From: Pseudohalocynthiibacter aestuariivivens
GTDB taxonomy: Bacteria; Pseudomonadota; Alphaproteobacteria; Rhodobacterales; Rhodobacteraceae
Direction of reading: 5' to 3'
NCBI RefSeq assembly: GCF_018457175.1
Contig: NZ_JAGFNU010000006.1
Coordinates: 145,643-209,642 of the forward strand
DNA: 64,000 bases
Of the stretch, positions 18,994 to 26,865 are shown one piece after another; within the stretch, counting starts at the first letter, position 1; each line of letters opens with the position of its first letter. The notes beneath the pieces were generated by a model, which was not told the DNA's origin, made no database searches, and was given only the letters and a program-made list of their open reading frames with translations. The translations under genes and the position numbers were made by a program.

Positions 18994-20025
18994 ATGGCAG
19001 AGCCAAAAAAAGATAAACCGATAAATCTCGGTATTTTCAATTCAGCCGGCGAGGATGGTATCACTTCGGCTGAGTTGATTGCTATTGTCTTAAGCGCGCT
19101 GTGGATTGCGGCTGTCACCGGGTTTTACGTGTTCTCGGGCGACGGAAATGACGCTTCGGGTTTTGACTCTTTAAAGTTTGTGATGACCCTGATGTCGATC
19201 TTTTTGCCGATTGCTGTGATTTGGATTGGCGCGATCGCAGCGCGCAGTGCGCGTGTCATGAGAAACGAAAGCGAACGCCTGCAAGCTGCTATTGACGCAA
19301 TGCGACATACCTATGTCGAACAGTTCCAGTCGGCCGGGATGGGGGTAAAGCCCTCTTTCGAAAAGAAGCTTGATGAAATCGCTGCAGCCCAGAAAATGAC
19401 GGAAAGCGCGCTGGTCACGTTCACATCGAGCAGGGAGCGTGACGCGAGCAAAGGCTCTGCAAAGAAACCTGCAATCGCGGCAACTGCCGAAGCTTCTGGT
19501 TCCGAAGGCCAATCGTCGCTTGCGCTGGGTACGCCCGCTGAAGCACTTGATCCACCGATTTCGATTCCTGACTTCATTCGTGCGCTGCATTTTCCCGAGA
19601 CCCCGGAAGACCATGAAGGGTTTGATGCTTTGCGGCGCGCATTGCGTGATCGCCAGACAGCAAAGCTTGTTCAGGCCTCTCAGGATGTACTGACCCTGCT
19701 CAGTCAGGATGGTATCTACATGGATGATCTAAGGCCAGACCGTGCACGCCCGGAAATTTGGCGCAGCTTCGCCAGGGGCGAGCGCGGGCGGCCCGTAGCG
19801 GCCCTGGGTGGGGTACGTGACCGTTCCAGCCTCGCTCTAACTGCTGGACGGATGCGCCAGGATCCGATTTTTCGCGATGCTGTGCACCACTTTCTGCGCG
19901 AGTTCGACAAAACCTTTGTTGAATTCGAAGGCAACGCGTCTGATGAAGACATTGCCGCCTTGTCCAACACACGTACAGCACGGGCTTTCATGTTGCTTGG
20001 CCGCGTCACAGGAACGTTTGACTAA
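18994..20025 (+). CDS. Conserved membrane protein of unknown function
   Basis: A 343-residue protein with two closely spaced transmembrane segments (about residues 27-47, and 59-80), then a long cytoplasmic or periplasmic tail with a helical, probably coiled-coil stretch (RNESERLQAAIDAMRHTYVE and following) and an Ala-rich linker, then a helical domain from about residue 185. The conserved look and position directly after greA are typical of Rhodobacterales, but I recognise no known domain. The N-terminus is polar, with no signal peptide. Confidence 0.75.
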   Translation: MAEPKKDKPINLGIFNSAGEDGITSAELIAIVLSALWIAAVTGFYVFSGDGNDASGFDSLKFVMTLMSIFLPIAVIWIGAIAARSARVMRNESERLQAAIDAMRHTYVEQFQSAGMGVKPSFEKKLDEIAAAQKMTESALVTFTSSRERDASKGSAKKPAIAATAEASGSEGQSSLALGTPAEALDPPISIPDFIRALHFPETPEDHEGFDALRRALRDRQTAKLVQASQDVLTLLSQDGIYMDDLRPDRARPEIWRSFARGERGRPVAALGGVRDRSSLALTAGRMRQDPIFRDAVHHFLREFDKTFVEFEGNASDEDIAALSNTRTARAFMLLGRVTGTFD

Positions 20026-20101
20026 GCCCTAACTGCGTCTTTAGAATTCTTGGATATAGGCAACGGGACAATCGCGTTCAACATCGCACATACGCTGACC
20101 G

Positions 20102-21877
20102 CTACAGTCCAAATGCCCCGTATGGGATAAACCGCACCAGATCACCGGGTTTTACATGGCGTGCGCCATCTTCCAGTTCCACCAATCCGTCGGCCCATGT
20201 CAGACCTGAAATCCGGCCTGAGCCTTCTGATGCAAACACCTCGGCCTGACCTGTGTCTGTTATCCTTGCGCGTAAGTATTCTCGCCGCCCCGCTTTTTTC
20301 TTCTTTTCAAAGCTGGCCGGAACGTCAAAACCGACAGGATCTTGCCACGCAGCACCCGAAAGCACGGCGCAGGCCGGACGGGCAAAAATCAAAGCACATA
20401 CAAATGCCGCAACCGGATTTCCGGGCAACCCAAATACCGGAACACCTTGCCAAAGGCCCAGCGCCAGTGGCCGCCCCGGTTTCATTGCGATACGCCACAT
20501 CTGCAATCCACCTGCTTCCATTAGCAACGCCGACATGTGGTCTTCGTCCCCTGCAGAAGCCCCACCGGAGGTTAGGATCACGTCACATTTTTGCGCTGCG
20601 GCATCAAGTGCGTCGCGTAGTAGCGCGCGATTGTCACCAACATGACCCAAATCTACCGGCTGATACCCCCAGCGCGCGGCCAGTGATAACAGCATCGGTC
20701 GATTAGCATCATAGGTAGAGGCAACATCTTCAGTGCTCCCCGGAGGTACCAATTCATCCCCTGTCGATATTACCCCAACGCGCAGGGTTTCAAAAACCGA
20801 TACACCGTCAATGCCAAGTGCTGACAAAAGGGCCAGATCGGGCGGCCGCAGAACATGACCAGCCATAATTGCAACGTCACCTTGCTTCACATCCTCTCCG
20901 GCTTTACGCGTATTTGACCCCGCTTTAACAGAGCCTTCAAAAGTAATGTTTGACCCGACAACTGTTACATCTTCCTGCAGCACCACCGTATCAACGCCTT
21001 TTGGCAGGATTGCCCCAGTCAGTATACGAACCGCATAACCCAAGGGCACCTCCCCCAAATAGGGTGAACCGGCGGCGGCGCGCCCGTTAACAAGTGGTAA
21101 CTTCTGAGATTGTTGGTCCGCTAAAGCCGCATACGCAAAGCCAAAGCCATCCACTGCAGAGTTAGGGGCTGGCGGGTTAGAGCGTCGTGCGATCTGGTCT
21201 TCTGCTAACACGCTGCCGAGAGAGTCTGATACCGGCAGAGTTTCGATTCCGACACACCGGCCCAGATTTTCCCGAAGGTGGGCAAGCGCCGTATCGACTG
21301 GTGTCCAGTCAACGCCCGACGGCAGGGCAAAACAATCATTTTTCAATTGCATTTCAGCTTTGGTAGGTTTCGCCTGACTGACCGACAGACCCACCTGTTG
21401 TAAAACAAAATCCGCAATTCCAACGGTATCGTCCAGATCGAAAACTGGTATCACCGACTCTGCCAAGGCGACGTCGCTTGCAACTGCGACAATGCTGTCG
21501 TCCTCTATCGAAATTAGAGGATGTTTTGTTGCCGCGCGATACGCCTCGATTTTTGGGTGACGATCCCGCTTATATCCTTCAATCAACACCAGATCTACCG
21601 GCGAGAGTCGTGCAAGTAAATCAGAAAGCACCTCTTCGTCTTCTCCGCGTAATTCGCTCATCAACGCCCAGCGATTGCGAGACGACAGCAGAACCTCTCG
21701 TGCACCTGCTTCGCGGTGGCGCGCGCTATCTTTGCCGGGGTGGTCAACATCAAAACTGTGGTGCGCATGTTTTACAGTCGAAACGCTAATCCCACGCGTC
21801 GTAATTTCACGGACCAGCCGTTCCATCAACCCGGTCTTACCCGCATTTTTCCAGCCGGTTACACCAAAAACTTTCAT
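20102..21877 (-). CDS. Fused MobB-MoeA molybdenum cofactor protein
   Basis: A 591-residue fusion. Residues 1 to about 170 are MobB, a P-loop GTPase-like adaptor (VTGWKNAGKTGLMERL, then KHAHHSFDVDHPGKDS), and from about 190 to the end is MoeA, molybdopterin molybdotransferase (NSAVDGFGFAYAAL, GAILPKGVDTVV, STGDELVPPG, TSGGASAGDEDH and GLPGNPVAAF are its hallmarks). MoeA inserts molybdate into the dithiolene cofactor; MobB assists MobA in guanine-dinucleotide attachment. Its ATG overlaps the mobA stop, and mobA overlaps fdhD, giving a tight fdhD-mobA-mobB/moeA unit. Fusion of the two is known in this bacterial group. Confidence 0.94.
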   Translation of the reverse strand: MKVFGVTGWKNAGKTGLMERLVREITTRGISVSTVKHAHHSFDVDHPGKDSARHREAGAREVLLSSRNRWALMSELRGEDEEVLSDLLARLSPVDLVLIEGYKRDRHPKIEAYRAATKHPLISIEDDSIVAVASDVALAESVIPVFDLDDTVGIADFVLQQVGLSVSQAKPTKAEMQLKNDCFALPSGVDWTPVDTALAHLRENLGRCVGIETLPVSDSLGSVLAEDQIARRSNPPAPNSAVDGFGFAYAALADQQSQKLPLVNGRAAAGSPYLGEVPLGYAVRILTGAILPKGVDTVVLQEDVTVVGSNITFEGSVKAGSNTRKAGEDVKQGDVAIMAGHVLRPPDLALLSALGIDGVSVFETLRVGVISTGDELVPPGSTEDVASTYDANRPMLLSLAARWGYQPVDLGHVGDNRALLRDALDAAAQKCDVILTSGGASAGDEDHMSALLMEAGGLQMWRIAMKPGRPLALGLWQGVPVFGLPGNPVAAFVCALIFARPACAVLSGAAWQDPVGFDVPASFEKKKKAGRREYLRARITDTGQAEVFASEGSGRISGLTWADGLVELEDGARHVKPGDLVRFIPYGAFGL

Positions 21878-22497
21878 GCGGCACCCGTCTTTAAATACGC
21901 TTCAGCAAGCGCCAAATCTTCGGCAGTATTAACGTTAAAAAACGGGTCCAACGCGGCAACCGGAAACAGCGCCTGTCCTGCACCATGCCTGTCGGTCCAA
22001 AGAACAACTTTTCTTAACCCATCTGAAAGCGCTGCCCGTAAATCGTCGCGCAAAGCAACTGGCCACAAACCGAACGTTGGATGCCGGGCCACACCACGCT
22101 TCGGATCAGGCGTCGCAGCAAGCGCGATCGGCGTCCCCAATGTTTCCGCAGCCAAAATCAACTGTGGCACCAGATCGGCAGGAAAGAACGGTGTATCGGC
22201 TGCTGCAGTTACGATATGGTCTGCACCTTTTTTCGCCGCCCAGTCCAGCCCGGCCAAAACGCCTGCTAGCGGTCCTGCAAAACCTTCAATGCTATCCGCG
22301 ATAACCGGAAGTCCAAATTCGGAAAATCGTGTTGCATCCCCATTTGCATTTAGCGCCAATTCCGCAACCTGAGGGTCGAGTCGCTCAATCACATGGTCCA
22401 GAATTCGCGCACCACCTAGCGGCAACAAGCCTTTGTCACCACCTCCCATGCGGCGTGCCTGACCGCCCGCAAGAATTACCCCTAAAGGCTGCTTCAC
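21874..22497 (-). CDS. mobA: Molybdenum cofactor guanylyltransferase
   Basis: Attaches GMP to the molybdenum cofactor to make the bis-MGD form used by formate dehydrogenases and DMSO reductase family enzymes. The 207 residues show the nucleotide-binding GVILAGGQARRMGGGDKGLL motif, and VTAAADTPFFPADL. The start codon is GTG at 22497, overlapping the fdhD stop as GTGA, and its own stop overlaps the next gene as ATGA, so all three genes are translationally coupled. Confidence 0.94.
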   Translation of the reverse strand: MKQPLGVILAGGQARRMGGGDKGLLPLGGARILDHVIERLDPQVAELALNANGDATRFSEFGLPVIADSIEGFAGPLAGVLAGLDWAAKKGADHIVTAAADTPFFPADLVPQLILAAETLGTPIALAATPDPKRGVARHPTFGLWPVALRDDLRAALSDGLRKVVLWTDRHGAGQALFPVAALDPFFNVNTAEDLALAEAYLKTGAA

Positions 22498-23378
22498 AAA
22501 CTTGCCCCCTTGCGCCCGTTCTTCTTCCCCTCATCGGGAACTGTGGCTGGGTCAGCGTCACGGACCAACCGCTCTTCGCCAGACAAGCAAATAAAGCGCC
22601 TCCCACGTAACCGGCCAACCAAGGTTAAACCAACTTCGCGCGCTATCTCGACACCCCAGGCAGTGAAACCTGACCGGGATGCAAGGACGGGAATACCCAT
22701 CATGGCAGTCTTGATCACCATCTCTGATGTCAGCCGACCAGTTGTATAAAGGATCTTGTCTTCGGCTGTCGCGCCTTTGGAAAGCATCCAGCCCGCGATT
22801 TTATCAACCGCGTTATGACGCCCCACATCTTCCATATAGACCAGCGGCTGGTCCTGATGACACAGAACCGTCCCATGTATTGCACCGGCCTCCAGATAAA
22901 GGCTTGGCGTGCGGTTTATCTTGGCTGAGAGCGCATAGAGCCACGAGGTGCGTAACGTCGTTCGTGGCAGCACCAGCCCTTCCAGACCCTCCATCATATC
23001 GCCAAAGACTGTCCCAACCGCGCAGCCGGATGTGCGCGTCTTCTTTTTCAGCTTTTCTTCATAGGTGGTTTGCCCATCCGTCCGCACAACGACGGTTTCC
23101 AGATCTTCGTCATAGTCGATGCCGCGAATGGTCTCGCCCGGCTGTAACATCCCCTGATTGCTTAAAAACCCAAGCGCCAGGTATTCCGGATAGTCGCCAA
23201 TCGTCATTGCAGTCACAATTTCCTGGCTGTTCAGAAAAATCGTCAAGGGGCGTTCTTCTACCACGGAAATTTGCGTTTCGGCACCGTCCTGATCGCGCCC
23301 GACGACTGCACGCGTCAATCTGTGATGCGCCGGATCAGGTGCTATCAGATATTGATCAAGATCATCACGCGTTGCCAT
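22494..23378 (-). CDS. fdhD: Formate dehydrogenase accessory sulfurtransferase
   Basis: Delivers sulfur to the molybdenum cofactor of formate dehydrogenase. The 294-residue product has the conserved cysteine region RTSGCAVGTVFGD and the C-terminal VGRHNAVDKIAGW and GRLTSEMVIKTA motifs. The ATG at 23378 is preferred because AGGGGA lies nine bases before it; a second ATG at 23384 is an alternative. It is the first gene of the fdhD-mobA-mobB/moeA operon and is divergent from azlC, with 57 bases between starts. No formate dehydrogenase structural gene lies in the window. Confidence 0.92.
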   Translation of the reverse strand: MATRDDLDQYLIAPDPAHHRLTRAVVGRDQDGAETQISVVEERPLTIFLNSQEIVTAMTIGDYPEYLALGFLSNQGMLQPGETIRGIDYDEDLETVVVRTDGQTTYEEKLKKKTRTSGCAVGTVFGDMMEGLEGLVLPRTTLRTSWLYALSAKINRTPSLYLEAGAIHGTVLCHQDQPLVYMEDVGRHNAVDKIAGWMLSKGATAEDKILYTTGRLTSEMVIKTAMMGIPVLASRSGFTAWGVEIAREVGLTLVGRLRGRRFICLSGEERLVRDADPATVPDEGKKNGRKGASL

Positions 23379-23435
23379 TTGCATCTTTCCCCTGAAACAG
23401 GCATGGATTTGCAAGTAATAGCTTAGAGTCACCGA

Positions 23436-24152
23436 ATGACATCCACCACCTCGAAATCCGCCTATTGGCGTGGCATTCGCAACGGTTTGCCATTTTTGTT
23501 TGTTGCGATCCCTTTTGCAACGCTTTTTGGGGTTGTCGCAACCGAAGCCGGTTTCAACATTCTGGAAACCATGGGCTTTAGCGTGCTGATCATTGGCGGG
23601 GCTGCACAATTTGCCGCTGTTCAGCAGATGGTCGACAATTCACCCACGCTTATTGTTATCGCAATTGCGTTGGCTGTTAACTTGCGCATGGCGATGTATT
23701 CAGCGGCACTTGTTCCCTATCTCGGCTCAGCCCCTCTCTGGCAGCGAGTTCTGTTGAGCTATGTTCTGTTTGACCAGAACTATGCGCTATCTGTGCTGGA
23801 ATATGAGAAACGTCCGGAAATGTCAGTGGGCGAGAAAGTGGCCTTTTTTGTTGGTGCCGCGACACCGATCATCCCGGCTTGGTACGGCATGACACTGGTT
23901 GGTGCCTTGGTCGGCTCGCAGATTCCACCGGAATACGCATTGGATTTCGCGCTACCGATCACATTCCTTTCAATCTTAGCCCCTGCGATCCGCACGCTTG
24001 CACATTTGCTGGCAGCGGTTGTTTCAGTCACTGCTGCGCTGATTTTTGCATTTCTTCCCTTCAACCTTGGCCTGCTGGTTGCCGCGGTTTTGGCAATGAT
24101 CACAGGCGCACAAACGGAACTTTGGCTTGAAAGGCGCGGGAAATGGACATGA
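23436..24152 (+). CDS. azlC: Branched-chain amino acid exporter large subunit
   Basis: A 238-residue inner membrane protein of the AzlC (YgaZ) family, the large subunit of a branched-chain amino acid exporter. It opens RNGLPFLFVAIPFATLFGVV, with the GGAAQFAAVQQM motif and a LFDQNYAL segment typical of the family. The small subunit AzlD overlaps its last 10 bases, so the two are coupled. It is divergent from fdhD with 57 bases between, so its promoter must be near or within the fdhD start. Confidence 0.92.
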   Translation: MTSTTSKSAYWRGIRNGLPFLFVAIPFATLFGVVATEAGFNILETMGFSVLIIGGAAQFAAVQQMVDNSPTLIVIAIALAVNLRMAMYSAALVPYLGSAPLWQRVLLSYVLFDQNYALSVLEYEKRPEMSVGEKVAFFVGAATPIIPAWYGMTLVGALVGSQIPPEYALDFALPITFLSILAPAIRTLAHLLAAVVSVTAALIFAFLPFNLGLLVAAVLAMITGAQTELWLERRGKWT

Positions 24153-24481
24153 ATAGTAGCGAAACATGGATTGTCATCGTCGCGATCGGAATTGGATCGT
24201 TTCTGATCCGGTTTTCTTTTGTGGGCCTGATTGGCGACCGGAAACTTCCGGATTGGGTGTTGCGGCATCTGCGCTACACACCCGTTGCGGTCATCCCCGG
24301 TATGGTTGCGCCACTTGTTCTGTGGCCGCCCGCAACGGGGGGTGAGCCCGATTTGGCACGCCTATTGGCTGCGGGTGCTGCGCTGACAATCGGTTATGTA
24401 ACGAAAAATGTGCTTGCCTCAATCTTCGCGGGCATAGGTACGCTTTATCTGGCGCTATATACCCTCAATATCCTCGGCTGA
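24143..24481 (+). CDS. azlD: Branched-chain amino acid exporter small subunit
   Basis: A 112-residue hydrophobic protein with three to four membrane segments. It shows the AzlD motif RLSF/RFSF-type start (SFLIRFSFVGLIGDRKLPDW) and RYTPVAVIPGMVAPLVLWP. It pairs with AzlC for export of leucine, isoleucine, valine and related compounds. The start overlaps azlC. The 3' end overlaps the last 27 bases of the convergent lipoprotein gene. Confidence 0.92.
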   Translation: MDMNSSETWIVIVAIGIGSFLIRFSFVGLIGDRKLPDWVLRHLRYTPVAVIPGMVAPLVLWPPATGGEPDLARLLAAGAALTIGYVTKNVLASIFAGIGTLYLALYTLNILG

Positions 24482-25075
24482 AGCTTCGACCAGAAGGTAC
24501 TTGTTGTCGGCGGCATCGTCGTCGCGCAAAATCTGCGTTGTTACCCCAGGAAACTTTGCAAATTCTTCCATGGTTTTCTTTGGAAACCAGCTGAACGGGA
24601 ATTCTTCAAAACCCGGCAAGCTCGCAAGAATAGTTGAAAGACTCTTTGAGCATTGCGCCTTTGGAACCGCCCCGTAGCTCTGGACCGCTTGCATCGCTGC
24701 CTGTGCAACTTCGGGTGACACCTCAAGTGTCTGGACCACTGCGTAGTGCGTTATACGCGCATGGTAGTCGAGATAGGAATCGAGAAAGCTCGGCGTAAAG
24801 CCATAGTGCACATCGTTGCGTTCAGGTGCTGCCGGATGGTGCCAAGTACCCGCAGGGTCAAACAGAATCCGCTGGTTTCCATTGACCATCAAGCCCGAAT
24901 GCGCGCCAGCTCCGTTTTGCGCATTGATCACTGTAAACAGCGTCAGAGATGTTGGCCCGCCGTCAGTGTAGACCGCGCGCTCTACTTCCTCTGCAGGGGC
25001 CCAAACGGGCTCTGCCGCGGTTCCGCAGGCCACAAGAAAACCCGAAAGAAGAAACCACAGGAATAGCTTTCGCAT
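24455..25075 (-). CDS. Conserved lipoprotein of unknown function
   Basis: A 206-residue protein with a lipoprotein signal (MRKLFLWFLLSGFLVACGTA; lipobox LVAC). The mature part contains GAHSGLMVNGNQRILFDPAG and THYAVVQTL, two stretches with hydrophobic strands and conserved-looking histidines (GAHSG and WHHPAA). This reminds me weakly of NlpC/P60 or DUF4105-type hydrolase folds, but no catalytic triad can be assigned. It is convergent with azlD and probably monocistronic. Confidence 0.8.
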   Translation of the reverse strand: MRKLFLWFLLSGFLVACGTAAEPVWAPAEEVERAVYTDGGPTSLTLFTVINAQNGAGAHSGLMVNGNQRILFDPAGTWHHPAAPERNDVHYGFTPSFLDSYLDYHARITHYAVVQTLEVSPEVAQAAMQAVQSYGAVPKAQCSKSLSTILASLPGFEEFPFSWFPKKTMEEFAKFPGVTTQILRDDDAADNKYLLVEASAEDIEGI

Positions 25076-25131
25076 TATCTGTTCCCTGAACTCTTAGCTA
25101 AGCGGCAAACATTTCCGCGCGCGGCAGAAGA

Positions 25132-25266
25132 TCAGCTATTAAAGATGGCAAGAAAAATCAGAATACCAATAATGAAAACGCTGGAATATGTGACGGCTTT
25201 GATAAAGCCAGAATAGGTCTTTTCCTGAACTGTCGTTCTCATTGTTCCGTGTTTATGTTCTGCCAT
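25132..25266 (-). CDS. aa3-type cytochrome c oxidase subunit IV
   Basis: A 44-residue protein reading MAEHKHGTMRTTVQEKTYSG then one transmembrane segment (VTYSSVFIIGILIFLAIFNS). This His-rich N-terminus, VQEKTF/Y-type motif and single helix are the signature of the small subunit IV of the alphaproteobacterial aa3 oxidase (COX4 pro family). It sits alone here, away from the main cta genes, as is usual. The start ATG at 25266 has AGGATCGC a little upstream. Confidence 0.88.
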   Translation of the reverse strand: MAEHKHGTMRTTVQEKTYSGFIKAVTYSSVFIIGILIFLAIFNS

Positions 25267-25354
25267 AGGTGCGATCCTCATAATGTCTTGCGCTTCACTT
25301 AGACGATTTTACAAGCGCTGTCACGCATCTGTTAACGGGATCATAGACCCAAAT

Positions 25355-25822
25355 TCAACCGGCTTCTATATCCGCAGCCAACCTGAAACCAATCCGGTTT
25401 GGCTCTTTGCGGCTAACTTCTTTAGGAAGCGCGCGCAGCATGACATTAAGTTGGGTGACATGTTGAACCAGTTGCGTTTTGGCGCCAGCCTGATCCGAAC
25501 CATAAAAGGTCACAATATCCGGGTCAAAATAACCCAGCCCTTCGATCCGCAGAACACCCGCATCGCCGCCGGTAAAGCCCATTGCGACCTCTTGTTCATT
25601 GTCGAGCTGCTCTTCAAAGTTTTTGATGTAAAGAATGATGCGTTCATACGCCCATTCGGCGGGGCTTTTTTGTTTAACGGTTTTTTTGGTTTTGCCCTTT
25701 GGTAGGTTGCGGCCCTCGGTCGTGACTGTGCCGTCCGGGTTGCAATGCACTGCATGGGCGCGTGGCAGTGCGGCGTCTTCTTCCGCTTCGGCTGACGTTT
25801 TGATTCTACCGTCCATATTCAT
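25355..25822 (-). CDS. DUF6173-family protein
   Basis: A 155-residue cytoplasmic protein with a basic linker (LPKGKTKKTVKQKSPAEWAY) followed by a compact domain containing EEQLDNEQEVAMGFTGGDAG and IEGLGYFDPDIVTFYGSDQA, which I recognise as DUF6173, confined to this bacterial group. Function unknown. The start ATG at 25822 overlaps the upstream hydrolase stop (ATGA), so translation is coupled; ATG at 25816 is an alternative with GGGGG at a better distance. Confidence 0.8.
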   Translation of the reverse strand: MNMDGRIKTSAEAEEDAALPRAHAVHCNPDGTVTTEGRNLPKGKTKKTVKQKSPAEWAYERIILYIKNFEEQLDNEQEVAMGFTGGDAGVLRIEGLGYFDPDIVTFYGSDQAGAKTQLVQHVTQLNVMLRALPKEVSRKEPNRIGFRLAADIEAG

Positions 25823-26865
25823 CCCCCTACGTAGTAAAGCCAAGCACCGTCTTCGCGCCGCCGACGCGCAATTTTATCAAGTTGGTACAGATGAGAGACG
25901 TGCGCCTTTGCCTCGACCAGTGCAAGCCCGTATTCACCTTCACCAATTTCCCGCTTAAACAGAGGTGCGAAACATTCGCCCGCTGTTCGCGGTGTTTCAA
26001 GGTGCGCCATCAGCCGGTTCAACGCGCCATGGTGGTTATCAATCAGTTGCCGCATTCGGGTTGGCAAACCCGTAAATGGCAGATTATGGCCCGCCAACAC
26101 CAAGTGGTCAGGCCGCGCAAGTGTTTGAAGACGTTCGCAAGCTTCAAGCCAGTCAGCTAACGGATCAGCGCCAGGCTCTGTTGCATAGACGCCTACATTT
26201 GGCGAGATTGACGCAATGATCTGATCGCCAGAAATCACCAAATTGTCATCGCGTGACCAGAAAGTTGCATGCTCTGGCGCGTGCCCGTTCCCAATATGAA
26301 CGTCCCAGTCACGTCCGCCGATTCGCATGACATCACCTTGCTTGATGCGGTTAAACCCCAATGGCATGGGCGCGACGATATCAGCGAAATTGAAGGGTCG
26401 TTCCGTAGCACGGTTTTCCAGCACGTCCGCATCCATACCGCATGATCGCCAAAAGTTCAGCGTTTCTTCGGTCGGCACCGCCTGTTCATCCAGCATAAGC
26501 ATTCGCGCGAACAGCCAGGCAGTACGTGTCGTCCATAGTTCAGCCCCCTGTGCGGCCTGAAACCACCCGGCCAATCCCACATGGTCTGGGTGATGATGTG
26601 TGACGATCACCCTACTGACGGGCTTGCCACCAAGTGGGCCAGCCAGCAGTTTTTCCCAGACCGCGCGTGTGCGGCGTGAGTCAAAACCAGTGTCGATGAC
26701 CGTCCAGCTTTCACCTTCATCCAGCGCATAAACATTCACATGATCCAGTTTCATTGGAAGCGGCAGCCGCATCCAAAGCACACCATCAGCGACCTCTACC
26801 GCATCTCCTTCGACGGGAGGCGATGTATGGGGATAGCGGAGAGGCGTCTCTGCGCCGTCCATCAT
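25819..26865 (-). CDS. Metallo-beta-lactamase-fold hydrolase
   Basis: A 348-residue protein with the zinc-binding HHHPDHVGLAGW motif near residue 90 and further ligand positions in NGHAPEHATF and LVLAGHNLPF, plus a C-terminal helical domain. It belongs to the glyoxalase II-like branch. It is joined by ATGA overlaps at both ends to the acyl-CoA dehydrogenase and DUF6173 genes. This suggests a linked role in fatty-acid or acyl-thioester metabolism (inference); it may hydrolyse an acyl-CoA or another thioester. The exact substrate is unknown. Confidence 0.85.
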   Translation of the reverse strand: MMDGAETPLRYPHTSPPVEGDAVEVADGVLWMRLPLPMKLDHVNVYALDEGESWTVIDTGFDSRRTRAVWEKLLAGPLGGKPVSRVIVTHHHPDHVGLAGWFQAAQGAELWTTRTAWLFARMLMLDEQAVPTEETLNFWRSCGMDADVLENRATERPFNFADIVAPMPLGFNRIKQGDVMRIGGRDWDVHIGNGHAPEHATFWSRDDNLVISGDQIIASISPNVGVYATEPGADPLADWLEACERLQTLARPDHLVLAGHNLPFTGLPTRMRQLIDNHHGALNRLMAHLETPRTAGECFAPLFKREIGEGEYGLALVEAKAHVSHLYQLDKIARRRREDGAWLYYVGG

